Of a stretch of DNA of 64,000 nucleotides, positions 13,401-62,648 are shown piece by piece. Origin of the DNA: Ursus arctos (Eukaryota > Chordata > Mammalia > Carnivora > Ursidae); the NCBI RefSeq assembly GCF_023065955.2, contig NW_026622874.1, positions 7,918,001-7,982,000 of the forward strand, written 5' to 3'. Numbering within the stretch: the stretch's first letter is position 1; every line of letters begins with the position of its first letter. A program made the position numbers and the translations under genes. The notes beneath the pieces were generated by a model, which saw only the letters and a list, made by a program, of their open reading frames with translations, did no database searches and was not told where the DNA came from.

Positions 13401-14059
13401 TCCCATCAGAATCAATGGTCTTGTGCGGGGGGCCTGTGAAGCCCTAAGGGCCTTCTGCGCAGACGCGGCCCATGTGCCTATGACCCTGGCCCAGCTGGGA
13501 AGCTTCGGTCCGGGCGCCACCGCAGTGCACCCGCTTCGTCAATAAGTCTGGAGCGAAGTCCCTCTGATACATGTGCATCGGACCTACCAGGCTGGTGATT
13601 TCTCTGTTCCTAAAGACACACGTGCTATGACTTGCACGCACAGCCGTGTTTGGAGCCACACGCTCATCCATCACCACAGACGCATGACTATTGGTCTAAA
13701 TATAGATGTGCCTGTCACCTCAGAGAAAGAACAGACCACAAGTCATGATTCCACTTACTCCAAGGAAATTTTCAGGTGATAAAATGAAAAAACAAATCAA
13801 TGTAAGGTTTCCTAAGTCTGTAAATCTGATCGAATGGTCAAATTATGATGACCTCACCTGCTTTACTTCTCTTGACTTTAAACTGCTTAATTTAGCCCTC
13901 TCGAAAGCAGCCCCCGCCCCACCCCAAGCTATTTCTCATGGTCCTCCAGGGAAATCTCACAGGGGCTCTCCACCAGGCACACTACAGGCTCTTCACTCCA
14001 CCCCTGCTCTCCTACTCTAGCCCCTATCTCCTGCTGCCACCAGAGCGGCCACATCCTGT
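13401..14059. other. Intergenic DNA, nothing recognised
   Basis: No gene, RNA or clear repeat seen between the L2 relic and the MIR. Confidence 0.5.
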
Positions 14060-14260
14060 CAACAGCACGGGCTCTGGGACCTGCCAGCTTGGCTTTGAAT
14101 CCTGGCTTGGCCATCCGTGAGCTCTGAGACCTGGGGCAAGTTATCCAGCCTCTCTGTGCCTCAGTTTCCACCCTGGTAAAATAATGGGACAATACAAGGA
14201 ATTAATATTTATAAAGTAGTCAGAACAGTACCTAGCACATGGCAAGTGGCCAAGAAGTGG
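14060..14260 (+). mobile_element. MIR SINE
   Basis: Contains the MIR core and 3' part: 'ttgaatcctggcttggcca', 'ctctgtgcctcagtttcc', 'cagtacctagcacatgg'. Confidence 0.85.
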
Positions 14261-14441
14261 AACCCGTTGTTCCTACCACCACTGCTGGCACTGGGGAAGC
14301 CGAGGCTAAGTCCCACCTCAAACACCCAAAGCGACAAGAGCTCTGCTGTGAGGTAAGGGACAATACCCTCCTGTTGTAATACACTACCTAAGAGATTACA
14401 CCCAGTGTTTTCTGAAATTATCACTAAAGGAGTTATTTACC

Positions 14442-14719
14442 AACAAAACATATGAACATATGGGAGGGGGAAAAAAGAGGGGGGGGTGGAAACAAACCAT
14501 AAGAGAAAGAGAACAAACTGAGGGGTGATAGAGGGAGGCGGGTGGGGGATGGGCCAGATGGGTGATGGAAATTACGGAGGACGCCTGTTTTGATGAGCAC
14601 TGGGTGTCATCATATATAAGTGATGAATCACTGAATTAATTCTACTCCTGAAACCAATATTACACTATATGTTAACTAACTGGAATTTAAATAAAAATTT
14701 GAAAAAAATTAATAAAAGT
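14442..14719 (+). mobile_element. 5'-truncated carnivore L1, 3'UTR only
   Basis: About 280 bp of L1 3'UTR ('gagcactgggtgtcatcat', 'gttaactaactggaattta') with an A-rich end. A probable imperfect duplication flanks it (aaaggagttatttacc at 14426-14441, aaaagagttctttcc at 14720-14734). Confidence 0.8.
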
Positions 14720-15029
14720 AAAAGAGTTCTTTCCATTTTTTACCTGCAGCCCTCCCTTCCCCACAGTGTCCTCCCAGGACTAAGATATGAGTTGTGGACA
14801 CCCAGGCTGGAAGACAAATGAGTGACAGACACCACACGGTCTCCCTCCCTCGGGGAAGGGCTTTGTTACAGGGTCAAGTAGGTCCAGCCTGGCTCCCATT
14901 CCCTTAAGATGGATTCTTCCCAGGAGAATCCTTCGTTCCTCACCTAACTAGATTTCTGGAGCCACCCTCTTCCCGATTCTTCCAAAGGGAGAGTTTGAGT
15001 CTGATCCTTCAAAAGAATGAAAAACCAGT

Positions 15030-16535
15030 TGTATTGTTAAATTATTTGTAAGTGGAAAGCAAGTATAAGCTGTCAAAACATGCTAGGTTCAAGACTAAAA
15101 AATAGTTCTGATATAGGACTTTGAATTTATCCTGATGATGAACTACCTGTCAATAATCTTAACATTAGAACGAGGAGAGGAAAACAAAATTTTAAACATG
15201 ATAGCACTTCCATTAGCATTAAAAAAAAATCCAACACATAGGAATAAATCTGATAAAAGATGTGCAAGACTTCTCCAGAGAATACAGAGAATCCAGAAAC
15301 ATTGTGAAGAAAAACTTAGGAAGACCTATATTAATGGGAAAGCATGCCATTCCTAGGCACAAAGGTACAATATAAAGATATTTGTTTTCCCCAAGTTGGT
15401 CAACAGATTTTATTCAATTCCAGTCAAAAACTCAGCAAATTTTTATGGAAACTGACAAGATGACTCCATTTTTTCTATAAAATGCAAAGGGCCAGAAGAG
15501 CCAAGGCGATCTTGACGAAGAAAAACACAGTTGAAAGATTTACACTACCAGATGGCAAAACTTATAAAATTACAGCAATTAAGTCAGTATGGTATTAGCA
15601 GAAACATTTGTCAGCAAAAGCATAAAGATACACGAATGGACCAATAAAACAAAGAGGGTTTAGAAACAGACCCACACATGTACAGACCTCTAATTTTTGA
15701 TAATGACACCACACTGCACAGGAGAGAGGAAGGAATGGTCTTTTCAAAATGGTGCTGGGCGATCTGGATATAAACATGGAAAAACAAATGAGCCTTGACC
15801 CCTACCTCACACCAGTCCCAAAACTAAATTTTAGGGGTGCCTGGCTGGCTCAGTCGGAAGGGCATGTGACTCTTGGTCTCGGGGTTGTGAGTTCAAGCCT
15901 CACATTGGGTCTTGAGATTACTTAAATAAATAAGCTTAAAAAAAAACTAAATTCTAGGAGGACTGTAGACATTCCCTAGTAAGGCAAGACATTGAAACTT
16001 CCAGAGGATATCTTAGGAGAGCATCTTCATGCCCTTGAGGACAGGGAATGACTTCTAAAGTAGGACACGAAAAGCACAAACCATAAAGGGAACAATTGAT
16101 GAATTGGATTTCATTAAGAACTTCTGCTCATCAAGACACCATTAAGAGAGCAAAAGCAAACCACACAGTGGGAGAAGAAATTTGCAGTACATGTATCCAA
16201 CAAAGCATATTCAGAATACATAAAGAATTCCACAAATCAATAAGAAAAAGGAAACACAATTTTAAAAGGAGGGAGAAGCAAAAGACTTGAAAAGGCACTT
16301 CATAAAAAAGAATATCCCAATGCCCCCACTAAAAAATATTTTAAAAGGGCTCAATGTGATTAGTCATCAGAAAAATGCAAATTAAAACTACAGTAAGATG
16401 TCGTTGAGGTCTGGGCAATGTTCTATTTCATGACATGGGTGGTGGTCTCACAGAAAAAAAGTCACTGAGTTGTACACGTACGGATTTGTGCACTCTTCTC
16501 TGTTTATTATGCTTTCATAACAATGTTTCCTAAAA
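15030..16535 (+). mobile_element. Old L1, ORF2 3' part and 3'UTR
   Basis: Recognisable L1 ORF2 text ('attttattcaattccagtca', 'agaacttctgctcatcaa', 'caaatcaataagaaaaagg'), with frequent breaks. A short SINE is inserted at 15834. Confidence 0.75.
15834..15940 (+). mobile_element. Short, older CAN SINE
   Basis: tRNA-like head with a B-box-like 'gttcaagcctc', no pyrimidine-rich body, tail 'aaataaataagctt'. Flanked by an imperfect repeat of aactaaatt(t/c)tagg. Confidence 0.85.
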
Positions 16536-16894
16536 AAAGAGACTTGAGAAATGTATCAGCCAAATTTAATGTGTAGAGCTTATTGGATTTTGCTTCACAC
16601 AAGCCCGATGTTAAAAAAGAATTTGTGAGTATGGTGACTAACATATCATAATAAAAAAAATTTAACTGCATATTTGATGATAAGTAATAATTGTTCAGGT
16701 GAGATGATGGTTTTGCATCAATGTTTTCGATAAGAGTTCTTATCATTTAGAGCTATGTACTGAAGTATAAATACATACATTATAAATAAAATAATATCTT
16801 GGATTTGTTTCAAAATAATCTGAAGAGGGAGGACGGTACAAGAATAGAGGAGTTGATGGCTGGCGTAGCTGGACAGTGGGTACGTGGGGATCGC
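16536..16894. other. Intergenic DNA, nothing recognised
   Basis: AT-rich stretch between the L1 and the Tigger-type element. I see no gene. Confidence 0.5.
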
Positions 16895-16895
16895 T

Positions 16896-17222
16896 ATACA
16901 GCTGACCTGTGAACAACATGGGGGTTGGGGGCACTGACTCCCTCCACAGTCAAGAAACCATGTATAACCTCTGACTCCCCCAAAGCTTAACTGCTAATCA
17001 CTTACAGTTCACCGGAAGCCTTACCTAGAACATAAATAGTTGATGGACACATATTTTGTATGTTACATGTATTATGCATTGAATTCTTACAACGAAGTAA
17101 GCTGGAGAAAAGAAAATGCTATTAAGAAAATCATAAGGAAGAGAAAATGCATTTACAGGACCGTGATCAATTTATCGAAAAAAATCCGCATTTAAGTGGA
17201 CTTGCACAGTCCAAGGGTCTTA
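16896..17222 (+). mobile_element. Tigger-family (TcMar) non-autonomous DNA transposon
   Basis: Begins TA-cagctgacctgtgaacaac and ends with the degenerate inverse 'aagtggacttgcacagtccaagggt'. Internal text ('ccggaagccttacctagaac', 'aagtaagctggagaaaagaa', 'aaaatcataaggaagagaaa') is that of Tigger-type elements widespread in placental mammals. No transposase frame; a fossil. Confidence 0.7.
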
Positions 17223-17901
17223 AACATACTTTTGCGTATGTTTAAAATCTTGTATAATAACACCTTTTTTAAAGCTTCAGCAGAGCCAAGGTGTTATGCT
17301 TTGGGGCTGTGACTCCTCTCTTCAACCCCTCCTCAACTGAATCAAATACTATGTAGTGTCAATGGAAACCATCAACACTGAACCCTTAAGGCTACCGGGA
17401 CCTCAACAAGTCGTCTTGGCCGTTCCCTTCTTATCAAGCAGAGTATCTGAAACGGGACACACATCGCATCTGCACACTGAGCAGCACAGAAAACAGAGTA
17501 CCTACTCTCAGAGCAGCAGATAAATAGGAAATTTTACTAGGGACTTAGATATGAAGGAGCAATCATTGATCCAACACCCTCTGGGGGGTATGCCGATGAA
17601 AGGGCTCTACACGGCCCAGGCCCTCCCTCGAAGAGCGGACCCCTAACAGAAGCTCCCACAGCCTGCCCAAGCTAACCCTATCTGTCTGTCCCTAGATACT
17701 GATGCTGTGCTGTCCAGCCTCATCTCAGTGAGAGGTCTCTGGCTCCCTTAGCCCACCGACGGCTGGAGCTGCTGGTGGAGTATTTAGCTGTGAATTCCTG
17801 CATAAAACAAGTCTGGCCCTTTCTTACTCCAAGATCCTGGACTCATACGGGCTTTCAGTCTAGAAGCCCTCATGAGACAGCCGCGAGCGACGAGCGGTTG
17901 C
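17223..17901. other. Intergenic DNA, nothing recognised
   Basis: No gene or clear repeat seen. Confidence 0.5.
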
Positions 17902-17917
17902 AGAAATAACCTGGCTG

Positions 17918-18130
17918 ATGGGGCGCCTGGGTGGCACAGCGGTTAAGCGCCTGCCTTCGGCTCAGGGCGTGATCCCGGCGTTCCGGGATCGAGTCCCACA
18001 TCAGGCTCCTCCGCTACGAGCCTGCTTCTTCCTTTCCCACTCCCCCTGCTTGTGTTCCCTCTCTCGCTGGCTGTCTCTCTCTCTCTGTCAAATAAATAAA
18101 TAAAATCTTAAAAAAAAAAAAAAAAAAAAA
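17918..18130 (+). mobile_element. CAN SINE (bear-type), young
   Basis: Complete, with a poly(A) of more than 20. Perfect 16-bp duplication agaaataacctggctg at 17902-17917 and 18131-18146. Confidence 0.95.
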
Positions 18131-18569
18131 AGAAATAACCTGGCTGGGGCCTCCTGACCCAGCGTGTCTCCCAAGAAGCCCTCCAGGTCTGGGGCTTGCC
18201 TCATTCACTCACCACTTCCCAGTGAAGCCACTCTATGGAGAAGCACATCTCCAGGTTGCACCTAGCAAAACAAGGCATTTCAACAAGGAATTCTCGGAGA
18301 GACGAGGTGGTTCTCTGATCCCTGCAGTAGCTGGATGTCCTGGTTGTCTTGGAGGAAGGACAACCTTTCGCTGCCCTCCCTCCAGGTGCACTTATCTATA
18401 ACCAGGCTAATGAAACAGTAAAGGTTTCACGGGCAGGGAACAAGGATTCACACCCACTAAAAGGGCAAGGGTAAAAAATTAATTTATAGGACTTGCTCCA
18501 TTTCTTCTTCTGACCCCTAGGAACTTCAACAGTGGGCACTTTTCAGACTAATACCAGGCCTCTCTGAAT

Positions 18570-18775
18570 AGCGGAGGGGTCGAGCACACAGCACTGAAGC
18601 CTGTGCACACATCTCCCCTGCACACCAGCCACGTGACCTCTAATGTCCTACGCTTCAGTATGTCACCTGTGAAATACAGGTAACAGTATACGCAAGGTTG
18701 TTGAGATTAAAATAGTACAGTATGTGTACAGCATTTAGAACAATGCCCGGTGTTGGCCCTTAGTGTTACTCTAGG
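18570..18775 (+). mobile_element. MIR SINE
   Basis: Resembles MIR ('cacgtgacctctaatgtcc', 'gtcacctgtgaaatacagg', 'tagaacaatgcccggtg'). Diverged. Confidence 0.65.
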
Positions 18776-19116
18776 ACTACAGAAGCCCTGCCTCGGACCC
18801 ATGCTACCACCAGAAAGAAAGAACGGGAAGGGTGGGCTCTAAGAAACCAAAGGGAACGGAACAGTGTTGCTGAAACTCTGTGGCTAAACCTTTCAAACAC
18901 ATCTAGCTCTAGCTATTACCATATTTCCCACAGAACAGTATTTGTCAATAATTTGGGGATAAGGAAAAAATATTCTGATAAGAGGTCAGAGGTGTTGCAG
19001 GAAAGTGGACATCCTTATATTTCAGAAATGAATACAGAAAGGCCGCTCCTCTGTACGAGGATACAAACCCTACTCACACTCAAGAGACCAGCAATCCCCT
19101 CAAATGCCAGGCTTTC

Positions 19117-19312
19117 CTTTTTTTTTTTTACATATTTTATTTGAGAGAGAGAGAGTGAGCATGAGCAGGGGAGGGGCCAAGGGAGAGAGGCAAGCAGGCT
19201 CCCCGCTGAGTGAGGAGCCCAACATGGGCCTTGAGCTCACGACCCTGAGATCATGACCTGAGCCAAAATCAAGAGTCAGATGCCTAACTGACTGAGACCC
19301 CCAAGTGCCCCT
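19117..19312 (-). mobile_element. CAN SINE, antisense
   Basis: Poly(T), GAGA-rich body and a tRNA-like head complement ending 'caagtgcccc'. Older and more diverged than the bear-type copies. Confidence 0.92.
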
Positions 19313-19455
19313 CAACTGCTAGTCTTGATTTAGCCTAGCATGGCTCTATGCACCACAAAAAAAAGCTAAGAGCTACGATTTTGCTCTTTTGTTGTTAATG
19401 ACTGGCACCCATGGGCTCATTCAAGCAAGTTTTTTTCTTAAAAATTGAGGCTATT

Positions 19456-19656
19456 GGGGCGCCCGGGTGGCACAGCGGTTAAGCGTCTGCCTTCGGCTCA
19501 GGGCGTGATCCTGGCGTTCTGGGATCGAGCCCCACATCAGGCTCCTCCGCTATGAGCCTGCTTCTTCCTCTCCCACTCCCCCTGCTTGTGTTCCCTCTCT
19601 CGCTGGCTGTCTCTGTCTCTGTCAAATAAATAAATAAAATCTTAAAAAAAAAAAAA
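19456..19656 (+). mobile_element. CAN SINE (bear-type), young
   Basis: Complete. Perfect 15-bp duplication aaaattgaggctatt at 19441-19455 and 19657-19671. Confidence 0.95.
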
Positions 19657-19671
19657 AAAATTGAGGCTATT

Positions 19672-20571
19672 ATAATGCTTCACATTCGCCTATACACTTA
19701 GTATTATTTAATAAGGAACATGATTTCTAAATAAAAATAATTAACTGAAGAGGTCCAGAGAATTAAAATATTAAAATTTTTAATTTTTTAAAAGTGTAGC
19801 CATTAGACCATTAATTCTATATGCCCTGTGCATACATTCTGAAAACATTTTTTCTCATAATTAGAACTTCTTTCTTGTTAACGCTCATAATTGTGTTTCA
19901 CCGTTGACTATTCTTTGTGATCATCATAATGCCAGAGGAATGAACAGCACACATGAAACTGAGAATGAGGAAGGCTGCCCAAAGGGCCTGTTGTCTACCA
20001 TGCAGACTCAAGGGGCTATTAATTATTTAGCTACTTTTCAAAGTTAATAAATAGGAATGTCTTTTTGCCCTTTATTCCCCAGATGAATTTAACCAAATGA
20101 GAGAGAGGGTGTGTGTGTGCAAAGTGAGCAGTCTGAGGACACAGGGAGTAGAGGTAATGAAAAGGAGATTTGAATATATATATGTATGTATTTAATGTCA
20201 ATTAAATATGCACAACACTGCTTTATGTGGCATGTTTTTATTAGGACTAAATTCTCATGACGGTTTCGATGGTTTTTGAGTGTACTTTGAAAAACATGAG
20301 CACTTTAAAAATGTAACATTAATACAAAAAAAGAGAGCAAAATTAAAATGACACTTGAAAAAAATACTTAGCGTTAGAAAATGCAAACACCGAACGAAGT
20401 ATCAAAGGGAAAAAATAGCCCCCTTCTCACCACTGCAGTCCTTCCCCCCCAAGCTTTCTGCTTTTCTATCCTACCAGAAAAATAACGTATGCGTGTACAT
20501 TGATTTATTTACTAAAAGGAATCCTATCACGCAGTTTTGTGATGTGTGTTTTTTACTTAATGTTATCTTTT
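19672..20571. other. Intergenic DNA, nothing recognised
   Basis: AT-rich; includes short TA/TG runs at about 20107-20200. No gene seen. Confidence 0.5.
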
Positions 20572-20761
20572 CTTTTATAGATTTTATTCATTTATTTGAG
20601 GGAGGGAGCGCAGATGCACACGAGTGAGGGGAACAGAGGGAGAGGGAGAAGCAGACTCCCCGCTGAGCAGGGAGCCTGACGTGGGGCTTGATCCCAGGAC
20701 GCTGAGATCATGACCTGAGCCGAAGGCAGACGCCTAACAGACTGAGCCACCCAGGCGCCCC
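20572..20761 (-). mobile_element. CAN SINE, antisense
   Basis: Reads 'agattttattcatttattt', GA-rich body, and ends 'gagccacccaggcgcccc'. A complete element in reverse orientation. Confidence 0.93.
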
Positions 20762-21947
20762 CTTAATAATAGATCTTGATGCTGTTTCCAGATCAGCACG
20801 GGCCCCTGCCACATTTTTCTGCTTTTACACACAGCACTTCAGGGAATATCTTTGTACACGAAGCTCAGCGTCCTATGTGGTGTCGCAGTGTGGCCTGCCC
20901 CAAAGGGAGGGTCGCAAGCACAAGCTACTCCAGTCTATCGCAGGTGCGTGCTTGGAAAAGGACAATCTAGTCCCCTTGGTTCCCTTCAGTTCCTTCAAAA
21001 AATCTCCCGAGACACTGATGTACAGCCACTGGGTCTCAGCAACGGCTTGAGAAAGGGCTGCTTGCAGCTGAGGAAGGCAAACACTGCTCTCTGTTCACTT
21101 CTGAGAGGAAGGGTTCCTGTGGCAAAGCAGGAGTCCTGTCCTTGCACTTAGATCGGCCTGCTGTCACCCCATCCACTGGCAGGTGTGCACTGACGGCTCG
21201 TGGCAGTGATGAGAGGTTTGCAGATGGGGAAGCAGACGCGGCGCCGGAGATACATGCATGGGACGGCGGGTACGAATGCCAGCTTATTCCTCAGGTACTG
21301 GAAGCTCCCCGCTCCCGAAGATCAACAGGAAGCATGACATTCAGAGCTGTCTGCCTCGGGGTCCACAGGAACACAGTCATGTGTCCGAGTCGGGGTTAAA
21401 AAAAAATGACCACAGAATCCACGGCTCAGAAATATTAACAACAACAAAGCCATCTTACATCTTTGCACTCAGTTGCCTCAAATCCTTTTTGAAATGATGG
21501 AGGAGTTAAACTCTATTTTGAAATCTTTCGACGGAGCATTTTTCCAATATCTATTTGTTCTCTCATCTGACCCCCAAACCAACTCAGCAGGTAGGCGGGC
21601 GTCACTTTCTGCACCTACCGGATGGCATATGTGCAGGGTAGGGATGTTGAACGACTCACCCAAGGTCAGTGGGCCAAGCGTTCTGACTCCGAGCACTGTG
21701 CTCCATCCTGGATTCTCCCTGGCCCCCCCAAGTCCAGGGCCAGCTCGCCAATTTCAGAACCATCAACAAAGAAGAGCCAGGACGGAAGGTAGAGATAGAC
21801 ATATGCCCTCCCAGGAATACCCGAGATCATGAAAACTACCTTTTCCTAACAAAAATTTAATGAATTGAGTAATACTGATGTTGCTAAGTACAAGGCTGAG
21901 ATACCAAACTCACACTATAACAGAAAAAGAGTCTTTACTAGCTTCAC
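20762..21947. other. Intergenic DNA with a probable antisense MIR relic
   Basis: The stretch about 21585-21715 ('ggtagggatgttgaacgact', 'cacccaaggtcagtgg') looks like MIR in reverse. No gene seen. Confidence 0.45.
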
Positions 21948-21963
21948 AAAGACTTTTGTGAAA

Positions 21964-22068
21964 GGGGAACCTGGCTGGCTCAGTCGGTGGAGCCTGCGAT
22001 GCTTGATCGTGGGGTTGCGAGATCAAGCCCGATGCTGAGTGTACAGATCATTTAAAAAATCTTAAAAA
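21964..22068 (+). mobile_element. Short CAN SINE, first of a tandem pair
   Basis: Older short type ending 'catttaaaaaatcttaaaaa'. Preceded by the target aaagacttttgtgaaa (21948-21963) and followed by a partial copy, aaagactttt, at about 22069-22079. Confidence 0.85.
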
Positions 22069-22079
22069 GAAAGACTTTT

Positions 22080-22285
22080 CTGGAGCACCAGAATGGCTCA
22101 GTCAGTTAAGTGTCTGCTTTTGGCTCAAGTTATGACCACAGGGTCCTGGGATCCAGCCCCGTGTCAGGCTCCCTGCTCAGTGGCGAGTCTGCTTCTCCCT
22201 CTCCATCTTCCCCACCTCCTCACCCCCTAACTTATGTGCGCTCTTTCTCTCTCTCTCTCTCTCTCTCTCAAATAATTTTTTTAAA
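22080..22285 (+). mobile_element. CAN SINE, second of a tandem pair
   Basis: Head 'ggagcaccagaatggctcag', CT-repeat body, tail 'caaataatttttttaaa'. Followed by the intact target copy aaagacttttgtgaaa (22286-22301). Confidence 0.9.
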
Positions 22286-22301
22286 AAAGACTTTTGTGAA
22301 A

Positions 22302-24059
22302 ATGTGGTTTTATGTTTTATTATAAACACACATAGTACCTCAGCTTTTTTTAAATCCAGTAGCTATTTAATTTTTCCAGTTAGACACTGCCTTGGACAGT
22401 ACTAGTAATTTGCATTCCAGTATCTAACATCTATGTCTTGTCCTTTTGTCAGTCAGGGCTGTCCTAGATGAGTGTCTCTTAAACTTTTTTGAGAATGTCC
22501 TACAGAAGAAATAAATTTTACTTTGTGAAGCATAGATATGCATCTGTCAGTGAAACAAAACTTTCACAAAATCATAATTACCTTTCCTATGGGTGTTTTA
22601 CTTGGATATTTCCTATGCTTCTATACCTTTGGGGACAGAGGTCTAGAAAGGCTCCTCTCTGCTGACTTGAAGAAGGGGTCTTAGTAAATTAGCAAAGATT
22701 ATGAACAGCCTTCAGAATTGAAGGCCTACGTAAGTGATACTCACCCCGAGGGCCAGGAGGCTGAAGTCAGGCAAGGCTCCCCTGATGAGGCCCCAAAACA
22801 AGCCGAATCTTGAAAGATGAACTGGAATCAGAAAGGTAGAGACTCAAAAGATGAAATGAACCCAGCACACGTGGGGGGACAGTCATGAGGGGTTCATAAA
22901 GGGAGTGGTAAGGGATAAAGTCAAAAGAAAGTCTGAGGTCAGTTTGCAGAGAGCAAGGCAGACTCTGGATTTCATCCTGCAGGTAATAACACTGTGACTG
23001 ATGGTCTCTGATTGTGCAGAGTGCAATTCCAGAACATCTACAAATGGACTTGAAACCGGCTCTAAAAACACCCAGAGCTCAGACACCAGGTTCTCCAGCT
23101 CTATTTCAGCACAGACCTCATAAAATTCAGAATTCTAACAAGAGCAGTCTGGATCATATAAAAAAAATAGAAAAGCTGCGATATACATATTAAGTTTAGA
23201 CAACTGAGCCGTTTCTGTTTCTTTTCGTCCTTTTACTTTTGTTAATGAAGTGTGGGTCTCACCTGCAGCAACCACTAAGTAATTATTTCCTTTATGAAAG
23301 CTATACACTTTATTGAGAAGCTTGTCTTCAATACTGTTATGAGCCTAACCAATAAGTAACTTTGCAAAAATTAAATTTTGTATCAGCAATAACTTTTAAT
23401 AATAAGATTGTAAAGCGCAGACACATGGGGGACCTCTGAAGGTGTCCAGCATCCAGTAATTCAGGCTCTGCTGGACACGATGACAGTGCCCTCTGATCCT
23501 CACCTGGCACTCCGTCTGTCTCAGGAGAATAAAAACATCCAGCGTGAGTCACCTTGCAATTATACCGCCACCTGGAAGCATATTTAAGAGATGAGAACTA
23601 CAAAGCTGAGTCTCTGGATTGGACTTCCTCTCCCTTCTTCCCGTCTGAGGGCCCATAGAGCTCAGGATTCTTTCACTAATTTCTCTATAAGCATCATTTT
23701 TTATCATTTTTCTGAATCTAAAAGGGACCATCTCCCAAGGCCTCTCTAAAGTTACCTTGAGTTATTAAGACTGCAAATTTCAGAGATAGAAGGTCCATCA
23801 GTTGAATCTATGGTTTTTTTCCACAGGGAAACTACTTCAGAGGAAGATTTTTTTAATTTCTGAGAAAATGTTTGTACACAGGTGTACACGCCACTAGCCA
23901 CACACCCGTGTCCACAATAGTCTGGGGTAATGCAGACCCTTCACTGATGGTCAGGGTTCAGCCCAGTCTTTGTTGCTGCATTTCTGCATGCACACAAATT
24001 GGCACGTCACAGTGACACGGAACCCTCACGTTTCACCTAAAAATGTCAAGCCTGGATCT
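22302..24059. other. Intergenic DNA upstream of the CpG island
   Basis: About 22730-23060 weakly resembles an antisense L2 relic. The rest holds nothing I recognise and ends at the sharp edge of the CpG island. Confidence 0.45.
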
Positions 24060-24405
24060 CAAGAAAAGTCTAAACCCTGCTCGGGATGCACGTTCGGCGG
24101 AGGCGGCTGGGAGAGGGGCTGCCCCCGGGCAGGTGCCCGCGGGCTCCGTCTCCTGGGGACCCAGTGTCCGCGCACATCCCGCTCTCCCTCAGCAGCCCAC
24201 CTCCCCTGGGAGAGCGCGGGCTCCTGTCTGCCCACCGCCCCAGGCCCCGGGCGGTGGCCCGGGCGCGACTGCGGGGCGCCGCTCGGAAATTCGGGTTTCA
24301 CCACACAAAGACGAGGAGGTTGTTCACCCCGGTTTCGGTCCGGGTGACCGCTGGGTGAGCCGCCGGGGCCGCCCGCCCTGTGCCTCCACGTCCGAGTCAC
24401 GACGC

Positions 24406-24850
24406 CCCGTCGCCCCCGACCCCCCAGACCCCGGCCCCGACCCGCTAGACCGCGACCCCGACCTGCCCTGCGCGGATCCCGACCTGCCCAGACCCCGGCC
24501 CCGACGCTCCCGGTCCCCCTGACCCCCGCCCCGACGGCCCCGACCCCAACCCGCGCCGACCCCGACGCCCCAGGCCCGCCCCCGGCCGCTACCCCCTCGA
24601 CCCTGACCTGGCCTGCGTCGACACCGACCCCCCATTCCCTAGCCCCGACGCCCCTGACTCCGGCCCCGACGCCCTCGACCCCGGGCCCCCAGACCCCTGC
24701 CGCGACCCCGGCCCGCGCCAACCCGCGCCGGGCCTGGGGCGGCCGCACTTACTCCTGCCAAAGTGGCCGTCGGGGAGGCCGAGAGCCGGGGGACCGGGGT
24801 CGGGGGAACCGGGGTCGGGGCCGAGGTCGGGGTCGGGGTCGGGGCCGCCC
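24406..24850. repeat. Degenerate CCCCGAC tract facing its reverse complement GTCGGGG
   Basis: From about 24406 to 24740 the + strand is a run of variants of CCCCGAC. From 24786 to 24846 it switches to the reverse complement, GTCGGGG. Four-tract G-quadruplex patterns are visible on the + strand (24796-24820 and into 24829-24844), and many more on the - strand over the C-rich arm. It lies about 130-570 bp upstream of the likely start of WDR26. Confidence 0.75.
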
Positions 24851-24930
24851 GCCGTCCGCCGCCAGCCGCGAGGCCCGGCCGCCCCACACACGTGCCGGCT
24901 GACAAGCCCCCCATAGGTTCCATACCTGCC

Positions 24931-24940
24931 ACCGGAAGTG
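24931..24940 (+). promoter_or_regulatory. ETS-family (GABPA/ELK-like) site
   Basis: The sequence accggaagtg is a textbook ETS core (CCGGAAGT). An inverted weaker ETS-like core, tttcctg, follows about 25 bp downstream, beside gtgacgcg, which resembles an ATF/CREB half site. ETS sites near the start are common in CpG-island promoters. The position fits the proposed WDR26 start region. Confidence 0.55.
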
Positions 24941-24972
24941 AGTGAGGAGGGCAGTATAGGCATTTCCTGTGA

Positions 24973-61973
<37,001 letters not shown>

Positions 61974-62648
61974 TGGCGAATGTGGAGCAGACGACTTCTG
62001 TTTAACTTAAAATTAGTCGTATTTTAATGGCTTGGGATTTGGTGCAAACAAACATGATTGATAGCTGGACAGACATGCTCGTCATGAAAAAAGAACCATT
62101 TCTGAAGCCCGATTGGGGCCAAACATTTACACCTTGCTTCATAGTAACCAGTTGAGATGAAGCACGTCGTTAGAACGTTGTTGGACACCATGTTGAATTA
62201 TCCCCCCATCGGTTGTGAAGAACTGTGCTACATTCAGGCTTACCCACTGAACTCAGTATATATATTTTTTTCCCTCCTGCCTTTTGTCTGGTGGGATACC
62301 ATTCTTGTTGCTCTTCTGTGTAATGAAGTTTAAATGCTTGTTTGGAAAACTTTATTTAACAGTTTAGAAGGCTTGATAGAAGGAGTGCATTAGTCTGAAG
62401 AGTATACATTGGATAGGAAAGAATTTCCTTCTTTTGTTTCTCCAAAATCTTTCCGCCTTATTTAGCTTGAGATCTTTGCAGCTTGGTTCATGGATTCTAG
62501 CCTTGCCCGTTGCGCAGTATATACTGATCCAGATGATAAACCAGTGAACTATGTCAAAAGCACTCTCAATATTACATTTGACAAAAAGTTTTGTACTTTT
62601 CACATAGCTTGTTGCCCCGTAAAAGGGTTAACAGCACAATTTTTTAAA

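Noticed and set aside
15834..15940. tRNA-like A/B box sequences in the SINE heads
   Set aside because: They are pol III promoters of tRNA-derived SINEs, with no cloverleaf or anticodon stem of a working tRNA gene.
24059..24748. Open frame of 229 codons on the - strand, and others in 24043-24992
   Set aside because: Val-Gly-Ala-Arg low-complexity readings of the GTCGGGG tract in all frames. A repeat shadow, not a gene.
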